A DNA stretch of 64,000 nucleotides. It comes from Rattus norvegicus. Taxonomy: Eukaryota > Chordata > Mammalia > Rodentia > Muridae. The notes beneath the pieces were generated by a model that saw nothing but the letters and a program-made list of their open reading frames with translations, had not been told where the DNA came from and made no database searches. The position numbers and the translations under genes were made by a program. The first letter of the stretch is position 1. Each line of letters opens with the position of its first letter. The stretch lies in contig NC_086022.1 of assembly GCF_036323735.1 (NCBI RefSeq), positions 65,917,202 to 65,981,201 of the forward strand. Direction: 5' to 3'. Positions 23,429 through 34,635 of the stretch are shown in pieces.

Positions 23429-23703
23429 TCTGTGGTTTTGAAGTTTCCAGCTGAATATTTCCTTTAAGTCCACAAATATAAAATGTTATCTTTTAATATT
23501 TTATATGAAGTGAAAAATTATATAATAACAGATATCCATTATTATATACTATGCACATGCATATCTGAACTCCTGAAGTACGTTTATCATAATGAAGCTA
23601 AAAATATACCATAGTGCTTCTTGACTTATTAACCTTAATTGATATGCCTGAAATAATTATGCTTTACTGATTAATATCCATCGTCTATGTTTTTCCAATT
23701 TAG
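23429..23703. other. Unassigned AT-rich sequence before the candidate exon
   Basis: Nothing recognised apart from the pyrimidine-containing acceptor context at 23688-23703 ('gtttttccaatttag'). Confidence 0.4.
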
Positions 23704-23810
23704 GCACGAGCCAGCAGTGTTTCTCTTTTTCTAAATGCCATGTTTATTTATTTTGCTGTTGATGTGCTGATACGTCTGAGTTACTTCAAAAACGGTTCCA
23801 GTGAGTTATG
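23704..23810 (+). CDS. Candidate internal coding exon, hydrophobic segment, gene not identified
   Basis: A 107-bp segment is bounded by a good acceptor (TTTTTCCAATTTAG, AG at 23702-23703) and a strong donor (ATG|GTGAGTG, GT at 23811). Only one of its three frames is open across the whole segment; the other two have stops. The open frame (phase 0 in, phase 2 out) encodes 35 complete residues. They include FLNAMFIYFAVDVLIRLSYF, which looks like a membrane helix followed by a basic/aromatic edge, then K-N-G-S-S-E-L. It keeps several CpG dinucleotides in an AT-rich setting, which would be unusual for neutral DNA of this kind. I do not recognise the protein, and only one such exon is seen with any confidence. 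If real, the gene lies on the plus strand and extends beyond the window or over large introns. It could also be chance, since T-rich DNA often encodes hydrophobic residues. Confidence 0.4.
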
Positions 23811-26800
23811 GTGAGTGTCGTTTCTTCTTCACAGGATAAGAATATATTTTAAGATTAGATGATATTATACAGAATTATAGTGTCTTTTAAGGCTACACTG
23901 ATGGTACAGAAGGTATCATAAAATGAAGTCTGTGATTAAAAAAAAAAGTCCTGAGATAGCAGATGGTTTATTGACCATTCATAAGTATTTTCTCTTCCAT
24001 CAAAAAATTGAAAGTATTAATTTAGGTTACACAGCACAAACATTCGGAAAAAACCGAAGAACTATATCGTGTTAGCTATTTAAGTATCAGCAGTGACCAA
24101 TGCTCTCCACTCCCATTGCAGATAAAAGTAAGTTAAGTAAATCCACATATATTTACAAAATACCTTTACCTTGGCTTTACTAAAGTGCTGTGACTTCTAT
24201 GATCTTTAGTCTAAACAAACTGTAAGCACATACTCTACCCACGTGTTTCTGCCTCACATTCTACTTTCAATAGTATGCCTATTCCCTCAGTCCCTACACA
24301 TCCCATGTTTGAGTTTTATAGGACTTCAGTGACCAACCCCCTTTGCTACTCTACTCGTCCTGTATAGAACTCCATGACTCAAAAACTCCATTTTAAACTA
24401 TACCTCCTTATATTTCATCTAAGTCTACAATGTCTATTGAACTTTACCATCCCTGTGATCAGTTGCCTCTTCAAGGATTTCTATAGTGACCAACAAAAAA
24501 TGGAGAACTTCAACTCTTCAGTCCTGGTACTTATATTTGAAACCGAGTGGTCCCTTGGAATAGCAAGTGATTAGCCCAAGTAGATCCATGTAAAGAATTA
24601 GAACTTCAAACAAAACCATGTAAGAGTACATTGGGGAATTTTGATGGAAATGGACATTTGTTATTACCTATAAAATGTCACCCACAGTGGGAAGTCATCC
24701 TTTCCCTTCCTAAAATGAGATCCGTTGTAAAGACACAGAGAGATGTTAGGGAGTTTGGTAGCAATAATTCTTTCCAAATAACATCCTTAACAATATGTCT
24801 AAACTGCACATGTTTGCTATATATTCAGCTATTGAGTCTGGTATGAAATAGGAGAGAGGAGATATGGGGATTACCATCCAAGCTCCACTGAACATGCACG
24901 TCATACTGATCGGAACTCTCAGTGCAAGTCCTGTTGTTATTCAACACAGAGAAGTGGAATATTGTACACCCCAGCCATTTCATTTAGGAAAAAAAGTCAT
25001 TGAGGTTACGTTAAAATCTTAGAATATGGCAAATGAATAAAAATAATCAGTATTTATAATTGTTATTTCAGGTAACAACCATGCCTGAACAAATGTCTAT
25101 GAACCCCATTAACTGCAGACCAAAGAAATTCCACCAAAGGCTAGCTTGGGAACTAAAGAGTTTATAAGATCTATTTTCAGGAGTACAAGGGAGTGCTACT
25201 TATACGAACATGAAAGACTCTGTGGCCACACCACTGAAAATTCCACTCATGCTTATGTTTCAATTCACAAAGGCAGCATTTCTGAGGTTTCTGCATGACT
25301 TGCAGGGAACTAAGTTGATCAGATTATCCTCTACTGAGTAACTATTCCCACTTAGATAACCTCAGAAAGGGCTCTCCAACTCTATGACATTGAAGAGCAT
25401 CTGTGCCTCTTAAGTTCTGTACAATTCCTGAGCTTAATATGTTTCCTCTACCGCCTGATTCTTAAGAAGCTTTCCTCCAGGAGGAAATGTTTGTTTTCGT
25501 AACTAGCTCCATGACAGTTAATGACGTTTATTTCTCAACATTTTCAGAAATTTATCATAGGATGCTACAATGCATGCTTGCCTTTTTATTGTAAAAAGAA
25601 ATGTTTGAGACATTTTATACTATTGATCCTATCAATGACCAAATCTTATATGGATGAATACATAGGATAAATACGGGAAACAATCTTAGGTTGTTGTTTA
25701 TTTGATGTATTATCAATGAAATTAAGAGAAAAATTGTCACATGAAATTTCTCTCACCGATCCAACTAGTGAGAAAGGGACAGATTTTGCTTTATATCTAG
25801 GACAACTAATGTTCATTAGTGAACTTTATGGGCACTTACTAATAAACATCATCTCCGTACTGGACTCTTTAGAGCTACAGGAAGAATTGCGTGACCTTTA
25901 GCTCTTCCCCACTCCTCAAAAAAGGAAGGGGGATATTTTAGGTTACAAGAAATTCAGAAAACAGAGCTGGCTCCCATTCCCCATTGCTGCGTGCTGGCAT
26001 GATAAGCAAGACTTTCTAATGCAAACCAGCAGAGTTAACTCCCTTCTCTGAACATTCCCTGTCTCCCAATTCCCAGGGTGTGGGTTTTAGATGCAGACAG
26101 CACTGTTTGAAGCGTTTCCTTTTCATCTGTGTAACTGCAGTCTTGCTATCTCCCCAGAACTCATTTCATTGTCTTTCTTTTTTGAAAATTTAACGATGAT
26201 GTTCCATCTGCTGTCACTGAACTGGAATGTCCCCAAAATGTAAAGCAAGTCCCACAGGGAATTGCCTTGAAGAATCATTTGCCTGATAAACAGCAAATCA
26301 CAAAATGGGTTTTAGTTCTTTTCAATTACAATGAGGGAAAACCGATGAAAGAAATAAAAGGAAACAGTCTCTGAAGGCTTACACTTTAGGCACGTTTGCA
26401 TTTTCTCAACTTTTGTCAATCCAGGAAGGGTACTGATGAATGAGACTATTCACTGCACGACCAAGAGACCTGAAGCTTTCCTGAAGGGTTGGACATGTAG
26501 GGACTCAGAGTAACAGCTCTGTCTATTGCATTTACCCATCCACAATCACCTTGAATGGTTTTGTATGACAATGCACCTGGTATAAACAGAAATACATTCT
26601 CATCTTGCCCTAGAGAAGCAGTAAAAGAATTTGAGATTCAAATAGCGATATTTGGATCTCAATACATAAAATCCTTCATACTCCTGAAAATAAACCTTTT
26701 AAACCTCCTGGTTCATCAAGCCAAACTTGGGTGGAATTTGCTTTCAGTATATAAGAAATGGTATCACATACTAAGCGTATATATACTGGGGGCCTATGTC

Positions 26801-27579
26801 ATGCCAGAGCCCATAGTGGAAAACACTGGATAAATAAAAGTGTAACTAGAAATGAACAACCCAATTTCAGAAGAGGAGACACACTTTAATAAATAACTGT
26901 AGAGAGTAATTCACAATTGCAAATATAACTGGGGTTGGGAAGCTTTAGAACATGGTATACAAGGGCCTATGCGGCAGAAATTTGTTCTACTGAGCGGTGT
27001 CCACATGCTCTTGACATAAGAGCTGAGGTTGATAAGAGGGTTACCACTTCAATAGAGGTGCTAATTGATTTGATTGAAGCTTCAGGAAGAGGTTCTTCAC
27101 AAAAAGCCCTCTGAATGTGGGAGCATCCCAAGCTCTGTAGGTGAAGAGTTAGGCTCTCTGAAGCAAGAAGAAAAGACTGGTTGTGGCTTGCAGTTTGCCA
27201 TGTAGGCAGCTTGTACAGAGTTTTCTTGGGTAATCATCCAGGAATATAGAAATCAATTTAGGATTTCAGAAATGTTATAAAAGATAATACAGAGCTTCTA
27301 TGTCTCATGCATTAAGATTCCTCTAATTATATCCACCACAAAGTTTTTAACATAAATAAGAAACAAATATTGGTACAGTGTAATTAACTACACTGGAGAG
27401 GTTGCTTGGATTTTGCCCATCTTCCACCAGAGTGTCCTGTCTGCTGCAAGATCAGATCTAGGTGTGTTGTGCTTTAATTATCAGGTATCATAATACTCTC
27501 CAATATGTGTCAGTATATATATAAATATAAACAACTATGAATGTGACATTTCATAAAGAATTGGATGACGAAAATATAT
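23811..27579. other. Unassigned sequence (possible intron)
   Basis: No repeat family or further exon is convincing. Open frames are under 95 codons. If the candidate exon at 23704-23810 is genuine, this would be intronic. Confidence 0.35.
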
Positions 27580-29475
27580 TTTATGCTAATCAATTCACCC
27601 TGAAAGTCTATCAACTCAAATGTTTATCCACATAAAAGGAAACATCCAAACACATCTAGTAAATAGATCTAAAAGAAGAAATAAATGTATTCATAACTAT
27701 ATTTAGAGACAATAGCTTATTTCAATAGCTGATATAAGACAGAAAAAAGACATTGAGAATATGATAAATTACCGTTCAAATAATTCTGATAGAATACCAC
27801 ACACATAACATTTTTGGAACACTGATTAAGACAGATCACATTCTTGGCCATAAAGTAAGGCTTAATAAATTTCAAGTGATAGAAATCAAACAAAGTACAT
27901 TCTCCAACAATGAAAGCATTAGATTATTAACTAATTTCAGGATGATATCTGTAATTTTCCAATTATCTTGAAAGTAGAAAAGTTAGCTATGACTATGAAT
28001 TATAGGTAACAAAGAAAGTCTGAAGTTGAATTAAAATACTGTGATAGATAAAAAAGAATAATAAACTATGTTGAATGCATCTAAAGTAACACATACACAT
28101 TAATCCTCTCATTAATGACATGATAACATCAAAGGGATGACAGCAAATTTCAAAAATAGCCTTACATTTTCCCAAATTGTCTCAACTCTCCACTCTGAAT
28201 ATCTAACAAAAGAAGAATGTGACTAACAGGCATAAATACTAATTATTCCAGTCCTAATGCTTTACAGTCTGTGCCAAGTAATTAGCTAAAATGTAAGGAC
28301 ATCTAAAAATTCAAACAGAATGCAGTATATAGTCAGGAGGCAAAGTAACCAACAGCACCAAGTTGGTGATAATAGTGACATTCCAAAGAAGCATTCAAAA
28401 TAACCATGATTGATGTGCTCAAGTCTCCAGCAGAAGAAGATGATAAAATGCAGCAATGCATGAAGGATTCAAACAGGAATCAAAACCACAAGAAAACACA
28501 GGAAAGAAATCCCAGAAGTAAAGACTATCAAAATAATGATGAATCACTTTGACAGGCATTAACAAAAATATCAGGAAGAATCTGGAAGGTACAGACTCAT
28601 GGACAGAAACATTTGCTTACATAAAGTACGAAGAGGGGAAAAATTGAAATAGAACTTACTAAGTAGGCATATAATATCTAATTGTTTGGCACCTAACTAT
28701 TTTTTAAAAGAAAGGACAAGAAATATAGCTGATGAAATATTTAAAGAAATAATGGCTGAGAACTTTTGAAATTTAACATTTTCATCAGGACTACACAGGT
28801 AAGAAGTTTTAGAATCAACAAGGAAGATTGCAAAGCAAGTAAAATACATGTGCGGGCCACTAGACAAGCCAACAAGTCACTCCATGTTGATTCATTTAAA
28901 GTCACAGATAAAGAAAATATCTTGTAATAAGATATATATACATATATATATATCATATATCATATATCAAAAGAACAAAGGTGGGATATGTAGAAAACTT
29001 TCTGTTAGAAGTCCCAATTTAAAAAACTCAGCATTTTTAATGCTTTGAAAGTAAAATACAGTTAATCCAGATTTTTATATTTAGGGAAAATATCGTTTTA
29101 AAGTGTAAGTGAAATAAACATTTTTAGAGGAGAGCTATCTAGAAAATTGATTCCAAGAAGTTAATTATAAAACCATCATATCGATGATCTTAAAGAACAC
29201 AGATATATTAGGTAAAACTATAAAGTCCATTGCACAAAATTGAAATATTGGAGTATTGAAAAGCATCTTGGTGTTTGCCTAAGGACAGAGATGAAAAGGA
29301 AGTCACTACAAAGGAACGTGAGAGCATGTGACAATGAGTGAAGATGTCATCTTAATTGTGACAATGGTTTTCTAAATCTATGAAAACATCAAAATTTGCA
29401 AAATCATGTACTTTAGCGTATACAATAGAATTCATTTTATATCAATTATGCTTTGATGACCTCATACAAGAAGAA
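27580..29475 (+). mobile_element. Ancient L1 (L1M/HAL1-like) block
   Basis: The 27780-28200 part contains the skeleton of an L1 ORF2 middle region ('acagatcacattcttggccataaagtaaggcttaataaatttcaa', 'gaaatcaaacaaagtacattctccaacaatgaaagcattagattat'). The 28400-28960 part resembles L1/HAL1 ORF1 sequence ('gaaatatttaaagaaataatggctgagaacttttgaaatttaac'). The 29350-29475 part matches an L1 3' terminus ('aaaacatcaaaatttgcaaaatcatgtactt...atcaattatgctttgatga'). All frames are destroyed. Several fragments are probably involved, and their edges are not resolved. Confidence 0.55.
28931..28968. repeat. (TA)n-rich microsatellite
   Basis: TATATACATATATATATATCATATATCATATAT, inside the ancient L1 block. Confidence 0.85.
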
Positions 29476-29623
29476 GAAAAGCTGTGCTCTTATGAGGGTC
29501 AATATGTAAATAAAGCAAGCTTTGCTTTTTAGCTAGCAAATCATGTAACTGAATACTGAATAATACTGTGGGCTGTCCTGATGCTTTGTTTTGACAGTGT
29601 TTTCTCTTTTCTTGCAATTTCAG

Positions 29624-29945
29624 GGACCTGAAACAATGCTGTCTGTGATGTTATATAGAGATGGTCACCTGTGCTAGAGACTTAAAAAACATACTCCATA
29701 AAAATGTTGATTGCAACTCGATAGAGCACAACGTATTCGAGGTTGATGAAAAACTTGGGAAGTAAAAGACTTAATGAGCATTTAGTTTGGGGGAAAAATA
29801 AGAAATATTTTACTCCGCAATACTTAATTTACTGTTATAAAATTGTTTTTATCATAATATCTATAAATTACTAAAGCTGAATCCCCCTCCTTCCCATAGT
29901 TCATGTTCTTTTCTCTCCATCAAATAAATTCATGGGAATTTTGAC
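29624..29945 (+). other. Speculative terminal exon and 3' UTR
   Basis: The acceptor TTTTCTCTTTTCTTGCAATTTCAG ends at 29623 and has a good pyrimidine tract. Joined in phase to the candidate exon ending at 23810 (phase 2), it would add W-D-L-K-Q-C-C-L and then a TGA stop at 29646-29648. An AATAAA lies at 29923-29928. The phase match is compatible but not strong evidence, because any splice to random sequence soon reaches a stop. Confidence 0.2.
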
Positions 29946-31410
29946 TCTATGAAACATCAAGTCAGTATGACAGGCTCTTAATTTACTTTGAATACTGAAT
30001 TCTGACATTGGACAAATAACTGAAAAGTGACATTTTGAGAGTTAATTTTAAATTTTTTATTCATAATTTAATAAAATGCATGTGATTCTTTTTGATTTTC
30101 TTTGTTTGTAGAAAATACTTGTCTCAGACACTTCCACTCCTTCTAATTGATCCATCCATTCAACTTTGTACTCTCTTTGTTGGTTTGTGATTATTTCCTA
30201 TACTGTATTTCTTAATACTTCTATTCTTAAAGTGTCTTGAAACTTAACCTAAAAGAAGACTCCCTGTTTTATGTCATTATAAAATGAAAATCACAACCAT
30301 CACTTTGGTAAATACTGTTTGCTTTTTTCCAGAAAATTTCACATGAAACTTCTGAAACATCTTACAGAAAGTAAAATCAAATACATCTGTTATTGATACT
30401 TCTTCTTTTTGTACTTTAACAGATTTCAGTTCATTAACTGTCTCATTTTTACTCGCACAACTGTTATTTCTGCTTGCCTTATCATAATTGTTGAGAATTC
30501 CTTTGCTATATAAAGCATTATAAAACGTCCGTTCCTGGTACTGTGTATGCCAATAATGATTAGCACATTCATATTAATCTGTCTACTTTTGTTCAAAATG
30601 CTATTCACGATATTTGATGGACCACTTCTTGTGTTCATCTGAGCTCATGTCGCTTTATTGTTCATAGTTAAATATACTACATTTTAATCCTTCATTTAAA
30701 TTTGTAATAAGCAGTTTTGAAGAGCTCACTAAAATAGAGGAAAATAAAGAATAGCCATTGATATTTAACATTGGTTTGTTAGACGCTGTGTTTAGCAATT
30801 TATATGTATACTACAAATTATTTCCCACCAGGAATCTATGAAAAATGCATATTTTGTTGTTTTTATATGAGAGCAATTGTTTCTTTTGAATTATTTAGGT
30901 TAGTTTATTTCATCTATATAGTAAATTTTAGTCATTTTAAGCCTCATATAGAAATTGCTCCTGCATTATATCACATTCATTTCTGGATATAAACAACTAC
31001 TTTATTAGTTCAGTCCCCTAAATCATGAAGCCCAACTGTTGTTCCTTTCTTGCCCACCTCCAACAGTGCATACCACTATTCACTCCTGTGTGCTCTACCA
31101 TTGTAGTGACAAATGAAAAAGGGACATTTCTAACAGCTGCAATTCAAGTCTCACATTGACAGCAAGTGGCAACATTTCTTCATAAAGTAGAACTCACTTT
31201 GAAGCCATACCAATGCATACTAGGTTCATGACATTTTAAAGTCCCTCTTCTTTCATTGCAGGAAACAACTCCTCAAAGCACAGACATTCCTAAAAATTCC
31301 AGAGACAGTGGATTCCAGTTAGTTCTATAACAGAGTTGCCATATTTTAAAAAAATAGGAGGAAGCAGAGTTCAGTAAGAATTTTAGTTGAAAACCAAAGA
31401 CCTTTAAAGC
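29946..31410. other. Unassigned AT-rich sequence
   Basis: No exon or repeat family recognised. Frames are under 71 codons. Confidence 0.4.
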
Positions 31411-31449
31411 ACATATACATACATATGTATATATATATATATATATATT
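31411..31449. repeat. (TA)n microsatellite
   Basis: ACATATACATACATATGTATATATATATAT, about 40 bp upstream of the long L1. Confidence 0.9.
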
Positions 31450-31500
31450 ATCATCAAATATTTGATACAGCTAATGCAAAATAGTAGAGTTTTAAATTAA

Positions 31501-32242
31501 TCACCCGCGGATCCCGGCCCGCAGCAGCTCTCTGCTCCCAAACCCCGTGGGAGAGAGACCTCACCGCCTGGTCAGGTGGGCACTCCTGAGGCAGCAGAGC
31601 GGAGGAGACCACCAACACTGCCCACCCCTGCCCACATCCCTGGCCCAAGAGGCAACTGTATAAGGCCTCTGGGTTCCCGTAGGGGAGGGACCAGGAGCGG
31701 CAGGACCCCTGCGCCTGAGACACCGCCGGACCTGAAGGAAACAGACCGGATAAACAGTTCTCTGCACCCAAATCCCGTGGGAGGGAGAGCTAAACCTACA
31801 GAGAGGCAGACACACCTGGGAAACCAGAAGAGACTGCACTCTGCACACACATCTCGGACGCCAGAGGAAAACACCAAACGCCATCTGGAACCCTAGTGCA
31901 CGGAAGCTCCCGGAAAGGGCGGCACATATCTTCCTGGTTGCTGCCGCCGCAGAGAGCTCCTGGGCAGCACCCCGCGAGCAAACTTGAGCCTCGGGACCAC
32001 AGGTAAGACAAACTTTTCTGCTGCAAGTGACCTGCCTGGTGATCTCAAGACACAGGCCCACAAAAACAGCTGAAGACCTGTAGAGAGGAAAAACTACACG
32101 CCCGAAAGCAGAACACTCTGTCCCCATAACTGGCTGAAAGAAGACAGGAAAACAGGTCTACAGCACTCCTGAGACACAGGCTTATAGGACAGTCTAGCCA
32201 CTGTCAGAAATAGCAGAACAAAGTAACACTAGAGATAATCTG
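31501..32242 (+). promoter_or_regulatory. L1 5' UTR / internal promoter region
   Basis: This GC-rich block is the only one in the window with frequent CpG. Two partly repeated segments lie 230 bp apart: CAGCTCTCTGCTCCCAAACC from 31525 and CAGTTCTCTGCACCCAAATC from 31755, each followed by CCCGTGGGAG. Rodent L1 promoters are built from 5' monomers, so this fits one complete and one partial unit. A consensus splice donor CAG|GTAAGA lies at 32000-32008. An antisense frame of 188 codons spans 31561-32127. Promoter activity is inferred from the family, not seen. Confidence 0.8.
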
Positions 32243-33307
32243 ATGGCGAGAGGCAAGCACAGGAACCCAAGCAACAGAAACCAAGACTACATGGCATCAT
32301 CGGAGCCCAATTCTCCCACCAAAATAAACATGGAATATCCAAACACAACAGAAAAGCAAGATCTAGTTTCAAAATCATATTTGATCATGATGCTAGAGGA
32401 CTTCAAGAAAGACATGGAGAACTCCCTTAGAGAACAAGTAGACGCCTACAGAGAGCAATCGCAAAAATGCCTGAAAGAATTCCAGGAAAACATAAATAAA
32501 CAAGTAGAAACCCATAGAGAGGAGACACAAAAATCCCTGAAAGAATTCCAGGAAAACACAATCAAACAGTTGAAGGAATTAAAAATGGAAATAGAAGCAA
32601 TCAAGAAAGAACACATGGAAACAACCCTGGACATAGAAAATCAAAAGAAGAGACAAGGAGCTGTAGATACAAGCTTCACCAACAGAATACAAGAGATGGA
32701 AGAGAGAATCTCGGGAGCAGAAGATTCCATAGAAATCATTGACTCAACTGTCAAAGATAATGTAAAGCAGAAAAAGCTACTGGTCCAAAACATACAGGAA
32801 ATCCAGGACTCAATGAGAAGATCAAACCTAAGGATAATAGGTATAGAAGAGAGTGAAGACGCCCAGCTCAAAGGACCAGTAAATATCTTCAACAAAATCA
32901 TAGAAGAAAACTTCCCTAACCTAAAGAAAGAGATACCCATAGGCATACAAGAAGCCTACAGAACTCCAAATAGATTGGACCAGAAAAGAAACACCTCCCG
33001 TCACATAATAGTCAAAACACCAAACGCACAAAATAAAGAAAGAATATTAAAAGCAGTAAGGGAAAAAGGTCAAGTAACATATAAAGGCAGACCTATCAGA
33101 ATCACAACAGACTTTTCGCCAGAAACTATGAAGGCCAGAAGATCCTGGACAGATGTCATACAGACCCTAAGAGAACACAAATGCCAGCGCAGGTTACTGT
33201 ATCCTACAAAACTCTCAATCAACATAGATGGAGAAACCAAGATATTCCATGACAATGCAAATCAAAACAACCCTGAGATTTCACCTCACACCAGTGAGAA
33301 TGGCTAA
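32243..33307 (+). pseudogene. L1 ORF1, interrupted after codon 337
   Basis: ORF1p is the trimeric RNA-binding chaperone of L1. The start ATG at 32243 (M-A-R-G-K-H-R) is the expected one, since it follows the 5' UTR directly. Residues about 50-190 are a coiled coil rich in K, E and Q, with a 22-residue unit duplicated (residues 66-87 and 88-109). An RRM-like region begins at R-R-S-N-L-R-I-I-G-I near residue 192, and the C-terminal domain includes the R-R-S-W-T-D-V stretch near residues 299-305. After H-D at residues 336-337 the frame enters a younger L1 and ends after 17 foreign residues (N-A-N-Q-N-N...) at codon 354. The true end of ORF1 resumes beyond the insertion at about 34522-34629. The product would lack the last part of the C-terminal domain. 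Confidence 0.93.
32438..32569 (+). repeat. 66-bp tandem repeat in the ORF1 coiled coil
   Basis: Two head-to-tail 66-bp in-frame copies (32438-32503 and 32504-32569) encode similar 22-residue units, each containing L-K-E-F-Q-E-N. Length variation by such units in the coiled coil is a known property of rodent L1 ORF1. Confidence 0.9.
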
Positions 33308-33770
33308 GATCAAAAACTCAGGTGACAGCAGATGCTGGCGAGGATGTGGAGAAAGAGGAACACTCCTCCATTGTTGGTGGGATTGCAGACTGGTAAAAGC
33401 ATTCTGGAAATCAGTCTGGAGGTTCCTCAGAAAATTGGACATTGAACTGCCTGAGGATCCAGCTATACTTCTCTTGGGCATATACCCAAAAGATGCCTCA
33501 ACATATAAAAGAGACACGTGATCCACTATGTTCATCGCAGCCTTATTTATAATAGCCAGAAACTGGAAAGAACCCAGATGCCCTTCAACAGAGGAATGGA
33601 TACAGAAAATGTGGTACATCTACACAATGGAATATTACTCAGCTATCAAAAACAACGAGTTTATAAAATTCGTAGGCAAATGGTTGGAACTGGAAAATAT
33701 CATCCTGAGTGAGCTAACCCAATCACAGAAAGACATACATGGTATGCACTCATTGATAAGTGGCTATTAG
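33256..33770 (+). pseudogene. L1 ORF2 C-terminal remnant within the nested copy
   Basis: About 170 codons of the ORF2 C-terminus, in the frame that begins T-L-R-F-H-L-T-P-V-R-M. It includes the cysteine-containing C-G-E-R-G-T-L-L-H-C-W-W-D-C segment typical of the L1 ORF2 C-terminal region. A TGA at 33519-33521 interrupts it where the sister copies have a cysteine codon (ACGTGATCC instead of ACGTGCTCC). The frame then continues to the natural stop near 33770. There are no catalytic domains. Confidence 0.85.
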
Positions 33771-34504
33771 CCCAAATGCTTGAATTACCCTAGATCCCTA
33801 GAACAAACGAAACTCAAGACGGAAGATCAAAATGTGAATGCTTCACTCCTTCTTTAAATGAGGAAAAAGAATACCCTTGGCTGGGAAGGGAGAGGCAAAG
33901 ATTAAAACAGAGACTGAAGGAACACCCATTCAGAGCCTGCCCCACAGGTGGCCCATACATATACAGCTACCCAATTAGACAAGATGGATGAAGCAAAGAA
34001 GTGCAGACTGACAGGAGCCGGATGTAGATCGCTCCTGAGAGACACAGCCAGAATACAGCAAATACAGAGACGAATGCCAGCAGCAAACCACTGAACTGAG
34101 AATAGGTCCCCCGTTGAAGGAATCAGAGAAAGAACTGGAAGAGCTTGAAGGGGCTCGAGACCCCAAAAGTACAACAATGTCAAGCAACCAGAGCTTCCAG
34201 GGACTAAGCCACTACCTAAATACTATACATGGACTGACCCTGGACTCTGACCCCATAGGTAGCAATGAATATCCTAGTAAGATCACCAGTGGAAGGGGAA
34301 GCCCTGGGTCCTGCTAAGACTGAACCCCCAGTGAACTAGACTATGGGGGGAGGGAAGCAATGGGGGGAGGGTTGGGAGGGGGACACCCATAAGGAAAGGG
34401 AGGGGGGAGGGGGATGTTTGCCCGGAAACCGGGAAAGGGAATAACACTTGAAATGTATATGAGAAATACTCAAGTTAATAAAAAAAAATAATAATAATAA
34501 AAAA
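33256..34504 (+). mobile_element. 5'-truncated young L1 nested inside L1 ORF1, 17-bp target duplication
   Basis: The copy starts within ORF2 ('tgcaaatcaaaacaaccctgag'), includes the ORF2 stop at about 33770, then the 3' UTR with the G-rich tract (34344-34415), and ends in AATAAAAAAAAATAATAATAATAAAAAA. Both sides carry AAGATATTCCATGACAA (33239-33255 and 34505-34521). The duplicated bases are part of the ORF1 codons for K-I-F-H-D, which proves that insertion occurred into an existing L1. The inserted strand is the same as the host. Confidence 0.96.
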
Positions 34505-34521
34505 AAGATATTCCATGACAA

Positions 34522-34629
34522 AACCAAATTTACACAATATCTTAATACAAATCCAGCACTATAAAGGATAATAAAGGGTAAAGCCCAACATAAGGAGGCA
34601 AGCTATACCCTAGAAGAAGCAAGAAACTA
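34522..34629 (+). pseudogene. L1 ORF1 C-terminal tail, displaced by the nested insertion
   Basis: Immediately after the second target duplication the ORF1 frame resumes with K-T-K-F-T-Q-Y-L-N-T-N-P-A-L and ends in E-E-A-R-N before the TAA at about 34627-34629. It is separated from the rest of ORF1 by 1.27 kb and cannot be translated with it. It directly precedes the ORF2 start. Confidence 0.85.
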
Positions 34630-34635
34630 ATCGTC

